Of a DNA stretch of 64,000 bases, positions 12,094-22,796 are shown piece after piece. The notes under the pieces are model-generated. The model was not told where the DNA came from, did no database searches, and was given only the letters and a program-made list of their open reading frames with translations. Every line of letters begins with the position of its first letter. The first letter of the stretch is position 1. The position numbers and the translations under genes are program-made. Source of the stretch: Diaporthe sp. PMI_573 (lineage: Eukaryota > Ascomycota > Sordariomycetes > Diaporthales > Diaporthaceae); contig JAJTUP010000039.1 in NCBI GenBank assembly GCA_021399435.1, positions 638,365 through 702,364 on the forward strand, written 5' to 3'.

Positions 12094-14233
12094 CAAGGCC
12101 AGATACAAGTCGATGCTACTTACCACACGTATGCTGGGAATGATTCAAGCATGACGGAGATATTGGATCAAATTACAGAAGGAAATGATTGAGCCATAAG
12201 TCCTAGAGAGCAAACAATGCAGTTACTATTGTTCGACTAAGTGTATAGATGAAATGCGCCTGGCCGCATGAATCCGTGCAGGTACAGAATGACCACCTCG
12301 CTCTCCCACAAAACTTCCACCGGTGCATTCTTTCGGTCCTACTGTAATACCTATGGTGTGGTCTATATTGCCCCTTTTGTATTTCCTTATATTAGCTGCA
12401 CTGAACTGAAAGCCTCGAAGATCCTAGACGATACCTGGTCGGCGAGCTGATAGTTGGACTTTTAGGGGAGAAAACCTCCTCTCGTGCCCTTAAGCTTCAC
12501 AAGCCAAGTAAGTACTGACCGGGAGGTTGCCAAGCACCCATTATGCTGCACTGATATCATCTGCCCTTGCTGTTCCCGCATTTGTCCCGGCAACAAAGGG
12601 AAATGCTCCAACCAAGAACATTTGGCTATGGGGATGTTGTCCACGCCTCTGGCGGTAAGATTCTGACCGACCTGGCTCCTTCAGCTACCGACTTGTGAAC
12701 ATCGCACGAAGATGCAACCTGACTCCAAGAACGTCTCCTATCCGCCGTAGAAGTGCTTGAGCTGATTCAAATAGGAACACGGGGAGAGCAGGGGAAATTT
12801 ACAAGACACGGCCAGTGTACACCTATTGAAGGCTCAACTTTGAAAGTAAGCGGCCGCCCCTTTTCTCTTTCACCTTTATACTCCGGGCTGGGTATTCTTT
12901 ATTGGCTTGCTTTTGCTGTCCGACCTGAGACCTGGAACGCTCCTGTCATTGTGCCCATGATCTCAAGGATGATCCCGTCGGTGGTCAGATGGAGCCAGCC
13001 CGATTTAGCGGGAGATCAGCGATGATCCGCAGCAGCCTTGAGTCAGTTGAGGGGACCAGCTTTGCTCTCACGGCTGTTCCGCTCTAGTGTAAATGAACAT
13101 TCTTAAGAGATTAGGGTAAGCTGTGCTCAGTGGCTACACATTTGGCTTTGCGGGTTTCCATTGCTGCTGCTGCTTGAGATGGTAAAGGATATCGAAGCCA
13201 AAAGCGGTTTTCGCACAATGATAAGAGCCATCCCTTTTCGCCGTCGAACGCGTTTCTTCCTGGGCACTCAACTGCATCGGGGGGGGTCATTTTGCTATAT
13301 CCCGACGTCCTTTGTCTGTGACACTCGACTGCCCAGGTAGTAGAAGCGGTCATCAATAGGCGTAGTTGAGAAAGGACAGCGTCGACTGGTACCCATGAGC
13401 GTTTACATACTTTCGTTCCTCACTTGACAATTTTGAGAGCACTAATTTTGCAGGTGTAAGAAGGTCAAGATTTGTCTCTTCCTGGTACCTCCACCTATGC
13501 AAACATCAGCGCATCCTTTCCGCTAAAATGTCTAATACATTTACATATATATAGTACCAGCTGCGGAATCCGGTATCTAATAACGCTTGTTCGAGACTCA
13601 CGACAGCTGGACAGTCACTCCAAGAGTGAGTCACTACTACCACGGTGAGATGGGAGAGACAGTTGGCGAGTCATTGTGTTGCACGGGGCCTGGGTCCCAA
13701 GCGAGATGGTGGTCAACGTGTCCATGGCAAAGTAGCTTGGGAATCATCACGGCCCGCTGAACAATCACGATGCACGTGTTCCTGAACACGGCGTACGTTC
13801 TACTACCCTTGGACACCGTCAATGTCAAGATTGGAACGTTTAAGATGTCTCATCATATCGCTGAACATCCAGTCCAACGACACAAAAGTGGCGAAGGCCT
13901 GGCTTCCTTCCCCTCTTTCTCTTGTCAATACGCCAGGAGATCTGTCAGAATGCCAAGAATCGACCATGGAGGTTTACTGAGGACCGCTTCGTGATGGAAT
14001 GGGCATGATCCACGTCATAGCGCTATAGTGTAGTACTGATGGGAGCACGCATTCAGCCCCGGTTTACTTGGGTCCTCAGGTGCCATTTCTCATAATGATG
14101 ACCTTTGGCTACCTAGGTAACGAATCGCCATGCGTCAGTGTCACAATTTTCCGACAGTTGCTAGAGTACTTAACACATCAGTCAGACTACCTAAGTTTCT
14201 AGGTAAGTATGCTGCACCGGCCAGATACCACCG

Positions 14234-14238
<5 letters not shown>

Positions 14239-14266
<28 letters not shown>
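14239..14266. repeat. (GA)n microsatellite
   Basis: Fourteen uninterrupted AG dinucleotides after a short A run. It is likely polymorphic between strains. Confidence 0.95.
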
Positions 14267-14268
<2 letters not shown>

Positions 14269-15175
14269 CCTTCAACGTGTGTTTAGCCAATGATTCACGT
14301 GTTGATGGATTAACCTTGACTCTCGCGACTCACCCACCGACGGAGCGTCAGTGAACAGAGTCAACAGATTGTCCACTGCTCAGGGGTACTTAATACTGTG
14401 AGCAGAAAAGCATTTTCCTCGACGCTAGGGTTCCCAGCATGAAAAGTGGATGACGGTATCTATATTGGTGGTGGTTGGGGTCTTCTAGCGAGATCCTATC
14501 AGACCATCACTTGGATCAGATACGCATGGGGATGCTTTCATTCGAATTCTAAGCCAGTTATAATGATCAACAAGTCTTATGCCCACATGCCGACGAAGAT
14601 CGGTGTATATATAGAATCTTGATCGAGCGCGACTGTCTTGGCAGCTGTTGTAGTACGGGTCCACAGTTGAAAAGTGGATTTCTCACAACGTCTCGAAGTA
14701 CAACCAGATATGTACCACTGGCATACCTTTTGGCCTCGACTGAAGAGATTGTTCTACAATCATCAAGCGTGTGAAGTCTGCATCTGATGATTGTGGGAAC
14801 CCACAATTTAGAACAACAATTGTTTTATTTTTTAAAAGCAAAGGGAAAAAGAAAACATCTGAAAGCTTTTGCGTGGAAGGATCATGTATGGTAAGGCCCC
14901 GCTCGTTGAGTCGGAGGCGATGGGGATCATTTCGGCCGAAAACTAAGAATAGCCCTGGCTACTGACTAAGTGTAGCTAAGAAAAGCAAGGTGAGAGCCAA
15001 CACATCAAGATTAACCCACAAACAGGCTGAGGAGCATCTGGGAAAAGTGAAGATAATAGCACAAACAGCAGATTGACAGCACCTGAGAGAACATATAAGG
15101 TCCTCGACATGTCCGGCTCGATGGCATTGGATTTCCTTACTCTTCAGCCTTCCCACTCCTTCAAATAATCACCAC

Positions 15176-15279
15176 CTTAGTCATTCTTTATTTTATTTCC
15201 CACACCTTTCCAGTCCCTCCTTTCTAGCAGAAAAACTCTCGCCTTTTACCTTTCCTAAACGAAAACAACTTTCTTCAAA
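15176..15279 (+). promoter_or_regulatory. Pyrimidine-rich leader of the small secreted protein gene
   Basis: The 100 bases before ATG 15280 are strongly C/T-rich on the coding strand (CACACCTTTCCAGTCCCTCC and similar), ending in CAAAATG. CT-rich blocks just upstream of the start are typical of highly expressed genes in filamentous fungi. The transcription start is not defined. Confidence 0.45.
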
Positions 15280-15685
15280 ATGCAGTTCTCAACCACCTTC
15301 TTCGCCATGGCCCTCGCCATCGGCGTCTCTGCTCTGGAGCCTGCCATCGATGGCATCGTCTACTGGTGCTACCAGGCCGACGGTGTCAAGTACACCGCCG
15401 TTGACCTGTGCACCTCGAGGGGAATGCAGAGTCTCGAAGGTCGCAGCGGCGTAAGTTCACTCAAGACCCCCCCCCCCATCGCAAGAGATCAAAATTTCTA
15501 AAACAAGCTTCCATTTTTCTCTTTTGCAGGACTGCTGCATCTCTTACGAGGCCCTGTCCATCCAGGAGCCCTACGGTGACAGCGGCACCGACAAGCTGCT
15601 CGATGCCTGCCAGAGTGTCGGTGGAAGGGACGTTCTCGGCACCGACAACGAGCCTTGTAAGCTGGAGGAGGAAGACGAGTACTAA
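15280..15685 (+). CDS. Small secreted cysteine-rich protein
   Basis: Exon 1 is 15280-15450, the intron 15451-15529 (GTAAGT...TTGCAG, 79 bp), exon 2 15530-15685. The spliced protein has 109 residues. It begins with a clear signal peptide (MQFSTTFFAMALAIGVSA, cut probably after VSA). The mature part is small, acidic and has six cysteines: one in YWCYQ, one in DLCTS, a CC pair at the splice join (DCC), one in LDAC and one in EPC. The even number and the CC doublet suggest three disulfides. No family is recognised. Small, secreted, Cys-rich proteins with a strong CT-rich promoter are often effector candidates or surface proteins in plant-associated fungi, which is inference here. Confidence 0.85.
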
Positions 15686-16206
15686 GCTTTCAAGTTCTCT
15701 GGCTTGGGAATGAGACCGGCGTTGGGATTTGATCTTGGGGAGAAACGGTTATAAAGGTATCAATAATCAGTCAAACAATATGTCCGCCTAATACATCCGT
15801 CAAAACCTACATGTTGGTCGTCCCTTCACAGCCTCATTCAATTGTGAAATTAGTGTATGGTCCACTCAGCCGCGTCAATATCTTTTGAGAGTCGAATTTG
15901 TGTGCATCAAACTTTCTGATGACTGTGATATGACAGGACGCCAACAATGAATCATTACCACATATGAGTGGTGTGTTTGGTTGGTATCGCTTTTACTAGG
16001 AGAAGTCTTTGTGACTCGAAGAAGAATCACACCCGTACTAATGCCTCTCGATTACCAGCCTGCCCCCCTGGAATATAAATCTTTCGTCCACGTCCTCCTC
16101 GCGCCACTTCCCATTCCCAGCCACGCAACAGGAGCCAGAAACAAACGGAATCTCAGCTAGCTCGACGAATACCCAAAAACCTTTAGTCTCGGATCAACAA
16201 TCAAAA
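15686..16206. other. Intergenic between two plus-strand genes
   Basis: It holds the 3' end of the small secreted protein gene and the promoter of the gene at 16207, including a TATA-like element at 16074. No additional gene is visible. Confidence 0.5.
16074..16080 (+). promoter_or_regulatory. TATA-like box
   Basis: TATAAAT lies 127 bases before the ATG at 16207, a reasonable distance for a fungal core promoter with a leader of about 100 bases. Confidence 0.4.
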
Positions 16207-16770
16207 ATGGCAGACGACCAAGTCGCAGAAATACCAACCACCCCAGCGCAGGCACCCGACACCGCACCCCCGCCGGTGCCACAAATGGTAGCATGCCAGT
16301 GCAGGAGCACATACCACTGGCGGCAGGACCACGGGGCCTGCCCGAACCCGGCGCGGTGGTGCCGGTGGTGCAGCGACGGGGGCTGCGTGCTGGCCAGGCG
16401 TGCGGACGCGCGGCGGGAGCGGCGGGGCGCGAGACGCAGTGGCAACAGCAGACATGGGGAGAGGACAAGGAGAAGCAGGAGGAGGAGAAGGGGGCATGGG
16501 GGAATGGGGGGTTTGATGCCTGCGCCCCCGACGGTCCCTTTTCCTATGCTGCCGCCGCTCCTGCCTATGCCTATGCCTATGCCCGGGCTGCCCTGGCCTG
16601 GTGCTGGACATGGACGTCACGGGAGATATGGTGCGGGTGATGCCAGCAGCTCGAGTGAGAGTAGTGACAGCTCCAGCAGTGACGGCTCCTTTTATGACAT
16701 TAGGCGAGATCCACGGAGGAGGCCGGGTGTAGAGAGGATGTTTCTCCCCATGTTCCCAGGCCATCCTTAG
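16207..16770 (+). CDS. Hypothetical basic low-complexity protein with a Cys cluster
   Basis: Single exon, 187 codons, with ATG in a CAAAAATGG context. The order is a Pro/Ala-rich start, a compact Cys/His/Trp segment (CQCRSTYHWRQDHGACPNP, then WCRWCSDGGC) with seven Cys that could bind zinc, an Arg-rich block, a Pro/Met-rich tract (PMPMPMPG), then a Ser-rich acidic run and an Arg-rich end. I know no family with this order. The opposite strand also stays open because the region is GC-rich. The TATA box, the start context and the A-rich leader favour the plus strand. The Cys motif is the only part that looks like a folded domain. Confidence 0.55.
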   Translation: MADDQVAEIPTTPAQAPDTAPPPVPQMVACQCRSTYHWRQDHGACPNPARWCRWCSDGGCVLARRADARRERRGARRSGNSRHGERTRRSRRRRRGHGGMGGLMPAPPTVPFPMLPPLLPMPMPMPGLPWPGAGHGRHGRYGAGDASSSSESSDSSSSDGSFYDIRRDPRRRPGVERMFLPMFPGHP

Positions 16771-17599
16771 ATGTGAAGGAGGAGATTTGGGTGGTAATTA
16801 AATCGACCTACGGTTTGGAATAGAATAGAATCCTGTAGAAAGTTGTGAATTGACCATCAAATGAATTTTTTTTTTTTTTTAATTACTATTACCTGAATTG
16901 GCACAGGCATATTGGTTGACCGGCTCTATGAATGACGTGCCGTTTTTTTTGGTCCGTTCCGAGTAGAGGCGCGGGTGTATGTTTTGAGGGGAGCAAGGAC
17001 GGGCATGCCTGGTCATGCGACACCTGGGGGAAAGCCTCTCGAGAAACGCCGACGGTCATTACTGCGTTGTGCTTCACATTCATCATGACACGTGTAGGAT
17101 GCCAGGGCTGTGCACAAAGGCAGCCGTATTGGTGGTTGAATTGATTTAGATTTTGATGGCTCTTACATAAAGGCCAGACTCGGTGCCACGCCAGCCGCGA
17201 GGCAGTTCGTGGTTTGGTGGTACATCTGTGTACCCAGTCCAAGGCTGCTCTCAGGAGGCCCATGCTACTACACGATGCCTGGGCCCTTCGCTCGCCCAAT
17301 GGATACGACTCCAGTCCGTGATGGGCAAGCAGGGTGCTGCTTATATAATATCTATGCATCGAGGGTGGTGGGTTGTTTGCTTCAACCTAGATCGACCTGC
17401 TTGGTACTCTGCTTTGCTGTGCCTGACACTCCTTCACCTCCCGGAATGAGCTCATCACGCCGTGCTTGGAAACCGAGTGGAAATCTATGTAGCTCTGGAC
17501 CTCCGCCCTAGGGGCAGAACAGCTGTTGCCACGGTGGCTCAGAGGTCCCGGCAAGCCTGAAGACCGCGATCCTAAATATCCAAAGACATCTGCAGGTAT
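16771..17599. other. Intergenic, no gene seen
   Basis: This gap lies between the convergent gene at 16207 and PUS1. It has a T15 run at 16866-16880. Open frames on both strands at 16889-17511 lack domain content. Confidence 0.45.
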
Positions 17600-19911
17600 C
17601 TAACCCTCCCCATTCTCAGGGTCCTCATCGCCCTCCTCCTCCTCCTGCAACTCCTTGGGCAAGGCCCTGGCGAGCTTGGGGTCGCGCCGCTCCTTAGGCT
17701 CGAACGCCCCCTCGAAGCCGTGCGCCGTGACCCAGAGGAACGAGTCGGTCTCGAAGTTATCCAGCTGGTGGAAGAAGATGTGGAACCTGATTTGACCGGG
17801 CATGTATGTCAGCGCACAAAGAAACGTCTCAAATAGGTAGGTTAAATACCCCCCGTGGCGGTTGGGGGGGGGGGCTGCAAACTCACGAGTTCTCCTTCTC
17901 CTCTGTGTCGTATATCCGGTTGTAGATCTGCTCCTGCTTGAACGCGTCGATCTCCTTCTCGAATTTCGTAAAGTTCAGCGGCTCCCTGTCAAAGGCCGAC
18001 TCGGCCTTTTTGCTGTAGCTCTCAAAGATGGGCCGCTCGAGGAGCAGGCCCAGCCCGGGCGCCTTGGGGATGGATATGCGCGTGGGGCCGTAGCTCTCCC
18101 TGATGATGGACACGGGCGCGGCGCACCGCACGCACAGCACGGCCATGGCGACCATCTTGCGGATCTGGTGCATCATGAAGCTCTGGCCGTGGACCTTGAG
18201 CGAGAGCCACTCGGTGTCGCCGATCTGTATGGGGGTGGGGTTGACCTCGAAGGAGCGGATGTGCCGCTTGGCTGACGGGTCCTTGAAGGGCTTCTTGATG
18301 GTGTAGTTGTGGAAGTTGTTGGTGCCCCTGTACTGGTCCAGGGCGGCCTGAAGCTGCTGCATGCGCGCGGGAGTGACGCGGTACCTGCGCTTGGCGGCTA
18401 CGTAGGCCGTCTTGATCTCCCGCAGGGCGATCTCGGCCGCGGTGGGCTGGTACTTGGGCTTCGCGGTCGGTGTTGTGCCGTCGGTTTTCTCTGTGGGCGC
18501 ATCGGTTGGTTTCTCGTCGACGTCCATCTGATCTGGGTTTGTTGCAGGTTCTTCTACTTGCTTGGGCTCAGCTGCCTGCCCTCCCACCGCCTCGGCTGCT
18601 CCTGGTGCAGCCGTGGTGTTGTCCCCCTCTACCTGTCCATTACTTTCGGCAGAATTGTCCTCCTCAGTCTTAGTCTTCTTTGAAGCGACGTCAGGGTCTG
18701 CCTCCTCTTCGGCCTTTCGTTTCGTAGACGATGGGTCCTTGTCCTCTTCTCCTGCTTGTGGCTCATCGCTGGAACTAGGATGATCGTCGGCGTGGATGGA
18801 CCGTATGACCTCTTCTCGTGTCTTCTCGTCCAGCTTGGCGAGGATGGGCTGGATGTCATTCTTCTCCACCTCTTCCCAGAAGTCCTTGATGTCGTCCCAA
18901 GGCTTGAAGTGTTCCTCCGAGACGCCCTTCTCGCTGGCGGCGCTGATGATCTTCTTGCCCAGGTAGCTCTGGGGGTGCGGAGGCAGGAGCGAGTAGCTGG
19001 GCAGCAGGTACTCGTACCACCTCGAGTCGCAGGCCTGGTAGCAGTTGAAGGCGTTGTTGGTCCTCTGGATGCCCCAGATGCGGATCTGCTCGGGCAGCTT
19101 CTCGTTGATCTTTGCGACGATGTCCGGGTCCTCGATGGTCAGCTTCAGCGAGATGACGTTGCCGGCGGCGTGGACCCCCTTGTCTGTCCTTGCGCAGCGG
19201 ATGAAGCTCGATTTCTTCGGGTCGTCGGCGTTCCTCTTGGCAATGGCGCCGGCGGCGACAAAGGCGGCGAAGAGGTCGCCCTCGATGGTCTTCTCGTGGT
19301 GGTTCATCTGCATGCCCTTGTACCCGGTGCCAGCGTAGCCGATCAGCACGGCGACCTTGCGCTTGGGGAGGCGGTCCTCGGCGGCGATCTCCTCGGCGGA
19401 GAAGGGGATGCTCATGTTCGTCTGCTTGGGCTCGCCGTCGTCGCCGGTGGTGAGGGCCGGGTCGAATCGGCGCTGGCGCTTGGCCTCGCTTCGGTCTGAC
19501 TTGAGGGCATGTTCACCCCTGGGATCTGGGTCAGTCGCTTGAGAATCCTCGGCCGGCAGATCGCAAGTGTGTCGAGAGGTCAGGGAAGGGAGGAGGGAGA
19601 GGAGACGGGACGGGGGACAAGAAGCTGACTGACCTTGAGCCATCGCGATCGCGACCATTGGAACCACCGCGGCCCCCTCGCCCGCCTCGCCCTCCCCGAC
19701 CGCCACGGCCCCCTCTCCTGCCCTTCTGGTTGCGCCTGTCGTCCCAATTCTTCTTGCGATCGTGCGTAGCTGAGCCGTCGCCGTTGGCTGTCGCATCCGA
19801 GGCGCCCTGGCCAGTGGTTGCTGATGAAGCCCCTGCTGATGAAGCCCCGGCTGCTGCAGGAGGGTGGGAAGGCGCCGCAGAGGCGTTGCCCGGCTGCTCA
19901 TTATCTGCCAT
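17600..19911 (-). CDS. PUS1: tRNA pseudouridine synthase 1
   Basis: Three exons: 19911 to about 19634, about 19518 to 17888, and about 17801 to 17600. Both joins (AAG|GTCAGT...CCCAG and TC|GTGAGT...AATCAG) are in frame. The N-terminus is low-complexity with an RGG box. The TruA-type catalytic domain follows: VAVLIGYAGTGYKGMQ, then the signature RCARTDKGVHAAGN with the catalytic Asp, then a block IRIWGIQRTNNAFNCYQACDSRWYEYLLPSY. A Lys/Glu/Asp-rich insert of about 150 residues separates it from the second half (NNFHNYT, FMMHQIRKMVAMAV, RPIFESY). Pus1-type enzymes isomerise uridine at several tRNA positions and in some mRNAs and snRNAs, mainly in the nucleus. At about 760 residues it is longer than yeast Pus1 because of the RGG tail and the insert. 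It is a housekeeping gene that marks DNA outside the metabolite cluster. Confidence 0.93.
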
Positions 19912-20204
19912 GTTGGGTGTGTTGTGAGGGTGCAATGTCGCATGCCTTTCACATGCTTCCTTCCACACGGATGCGCTTTTTGGTGTGGAAGCTTTGAACT
20001 TTTTTGTTAGACTTTGCACCAGCGCCGCGATAAGATAAAACGGAGCTCCCAAATCGGTCAATTGACGCTAGCCAGGGATGGGCAGGGGTCAAATGGTGGG
20101 GTAGCGGGTGTACTGCAAGGGTCCATCTGGCATTGATCGAGCTCACTCACTCATCCTCTATTGCTGCCAACACAGTCTCACACGATATTATATGTATGGC
20201 TGCT

Positions 20205-21020
20205 TTATTGTTTATATCCATTATATATCTCTTTCCCTAGACCCTGTTTCCGCAGAAACCCAACGATGTCGTCCACACCCTGTGGCTCGTTCAGCCAGTG
20301 TCCTCCATCCTCGTACTCATGCCATTCTACCTCCAGTTGATCGGGGAATTGCCTTAGAGTGTCTCTGAACTCCCTGCCGTGGCCCACCGAGATGACAGTG
20401 TCATCTCTCGAATGACCCAGGAAGATAGACACAGGACGGGAATGAGAATCTCTGGGCTCTGAAGGTGCATCATTGCTTACGCCTCGATACAAATCCCCCA
20501 GCTGCCCCGCCCCATCCTCAGCACCAAACATGGCACGCAGAGGCATCCAGCCACACAGCCCAACTATCCCACCAAGTCCAGACCACGCCTCTCGCCCAGC
20601 AAAGAAGGCCGCCACCGCAACGGCAATGCCCTGGCTGATACCACCCACAAAGATCCTCCCCCTCGCCACCAGCCTCTCCTCCTTGCGCACGACCTCCCCC
20701 AAGGCAGCCACGCCGGCCCTCAACCCCGGCAGCTGGACCTCAGGCCTCCCGTCCGGGTCCTCGGTCGACCACATGTCGAACCACTGTGACATGTCCGTGT
20801 CGAACCGCGCCGATCGTAGTATGGGGGCCGTGGGGAACACCCATCGTACCGTGGGGAGTAGGTCTCGGAGGGTTCGAGGTTGGTCCTTCGGCTCCGACGC
20901 CTCGCTCTCGAATAGCTCGCTCGCGAATTCTGCGCTTGTGCTGTCGCGGCCGTGGAGGAATATTATGGTGTGGGTGTGGGGGTGGCCTTTTGGTGGTTCG
21001 ACGATGTGACTTGTCGGCAT
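20205..21020 (-). CDS. Acyl-protein thioesterase / carboxylesterase-like alpha/beta hydrolase
   Basis: Single exon of 271 codons from ATG 21020 (MPTSHIVEPP); a more distal in-frame ATG at 21089 is less likely. The fold markers are TIIFLHGRDSTS (oxyanion strand and HG), FVGGISQGIAVAVAAF (nucleophile elbow GxSxG), FLGHSRDDTVISV (acidic residue region) and HEYEDGGHWLNE (catalytic His). This is the Abhydrolase_2 family, which includes acyl-protein thioesterases and small-molecule carboxylesterases. The length is slightly above the usual 220-240. A cytosolic enzyme is expected. Its substrate cannot be told. It lies 1.8 kb from the ABC transporter, transcribed away from it, so cluster membership is possible but not supported. 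Confidence 0.85.
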   Translation of the reverse strand: MPTSHIVEPPKGHPHTHTIIFLHGRDSTSAEFASELFESEASEPKDQPRTLRDLLPTVRWVFPTAPILRSARFDTDMSQWFDMWSTEDPDGRPEVQLPGLRAGVAALGEVVRKEERLVARGRIFVGGISQGIAVAVAAFFAGREAWSGLGGIVGLCGWMPLRAMFGAEDGAGQLGDLYRGVSNDAPSEPRDSHSRPVSIFLGHSRDDTVISVGHGREFRDTLRQFPDQLEVEWHEYEDGGHWLNEPQGVDDIVGFLRKQGLGKEIYNGYKQ

Positions 21021-22796
21021 TGTGAGATGAAATAGATGATCTGTCGAGGAAGAAGAATAACTGAGTGAGAAGGATATTCGTCTAGGCAACAGGGTGTTGG
21101 TTGAGGATCTGCTTGTAAGTCAACGCACGGACCAGCTCAATCTTTGATACCCTGCCCGACTTGTAAGACTCGAGGCTCGGGACTCGAGCTCCATCCGTGT
21201 CGTATTCCCTGTTGACTCATCGCTAAACAGACCAAATAGGTAACGGGCACGAGAAAATAAGATTGTTTACTGGAGGTCTGTGCCTGGCTCTGGCTCTGGC
21301 CGATTCATGGCGAGGCTCATGTGTCATTCATCTCAAGCACCACCGGGCCAACCCGAAGCGGGTCGGCACGCACGATGGGAGCATATCGGAAAGGGATCTT
21401 GATCCCTCATCCATCTCACCACCCGAAATGACCCCCTGAACTGGTAACACAATACAACCTCGTTTAGGTTATCACAAATAAAGTTTGTGAGACGATAATC
21501 CGCGTACACTTTAGGCCCAAGGCTTACAAGATCCAAGCAGTTGTCCTTCACCGTCCGTCACCTTGGCTTCACCACGTCACGCCCATCTGTCGCTCTTGTC
21601 GATGTTGCTGCAGACCCTCGGGATATAGAACTTCTATAACCGCTCAAACCAGAGCGCCTACAACCCTCGACCATCGTCCAGTTCCCAATCACCTACCCCC
21701 AAGTCGGCGTGTGGGTTAAGAAATGCGTACCTTTTCCCCCACATGATTCTTTTCCCCCGTATCCCTTGCAACAAGGTAGAATTCTTAAGAATACTGGGGG
21801 GGGGGGATCTTTAATAACCCAGATAAAATGAAGGCCATGACCGGCGGCCCATCTCTCGCCCTTGAAACGACTTGTACTACGTCGCCCTAGGAGTTGTCGT
21901 AGTTGTTACAGCACTGGTCAACTTGACCATGCCAGAGTCTTGTTTACAACCGCAGGCCGCCAGGATATTCAAGAGCCTACAGCTTCAGCCATTTTAAAAA
22001 TGCTTCTTTACTGTTGACCTAACATTCCGGTCTTGTTTCTTAACGTAATCATCTACGTACTTCCCATTTGGCTACCTAACTACGTGTCCTAATACTTATA
22101 CTTTAAAGGTAATAATAAGCTTTTATACCAATAGTTTCTATGAAACCCTTGTAGTTTGAAAGTAAGTACATATTACCTGTACCGAAAAGAATGTAAGTAA
22201 GCCTATGTTTCTTGAAGATATAGAGTTTCTCTACGGATGCAAGGGTTATATGATCCGGGATCGCTACATCTAACAGCCACCTCATGCTTCATCCGACCTT
22301 ACTTGAGTGATCTTCGGAATTGAAAAACACAGGTCTGACTCATGCTCCCTGTGTCTTGCAAAAGGACAGTATTCAGGAATACGCAGAGAGTTTTTAACAT
22401 GACTCCGGAGGTCATTAATGCCTTGGCAAAATGTGACGCCCCCTTTCGCCCACTTGCACCCCTTGGACTGCGTGCTCCTGCGGGCCCCTACACGACTGGC
22501 AATCCCCAAGACCTTTATAAAAGCGGTGATATACACGCTGATATTATGGAGATGGCAGGCATCCACCTCGCAAGTTAAAGTTACTCTGTTTAACAGATCT
22601 ACTGCAGGCTTTCTTCAGTTCAGTAGTTACCCTGGTTCTTCCTTGGACCGCTCACCTCGTTCCGTGTCCTGGTCCCCTGCGTTTGACAGATCAGCTGTTC
22701 CAGCACAACCAGTCCTCATCTGGCCATAGTCCTTGGATACGGACACCGCTCTCCCACTAGGCCACGTACTGTTGGCTCGGAACAACTACCGGAGCT
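21021..22796. other. Intergenic, left border of the cluster
   Basis: This 1.8 kb stretch lies between the hydrolase and the ABC transporter, transcribed divergently. It is AT-rich from about 21980 to 22300. No convincing gene is seen. It contains the promoters of both neighbours. Confidence 0.45.

Larger units (their letters stand above)
12094..15279. other. Gene-poor 3.2 kb interval
   Basis: No frame here longer than about 90 codons has domain content or usable splice sites. The stretch holds a GA microsatellite (14239-14266) and, just before 15280, a pyrimidine-rich leader. I see no transposon remnant that I can name. Confidence 0.45.

Noticed and set aside
16201..16764. Minus-strand 187-codon frame across the hypothetical gene at 16207
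   Set aside because: The plus strand has the better start context and a TATA box, and contains a structured Cys/His segment. The minus frame is Pro/His/Arg-rich as expected from antisense GC-rich DNA.
18756..19499. Long plus-strand open frame (247 codons) opposite PUS1
   Set aside because: It is a mirror of the GC-rich coding strand of PUS1. Its translation is a Leu/Val/Asp-rich string with no domain, while the minus strand has the full catalytic motif.
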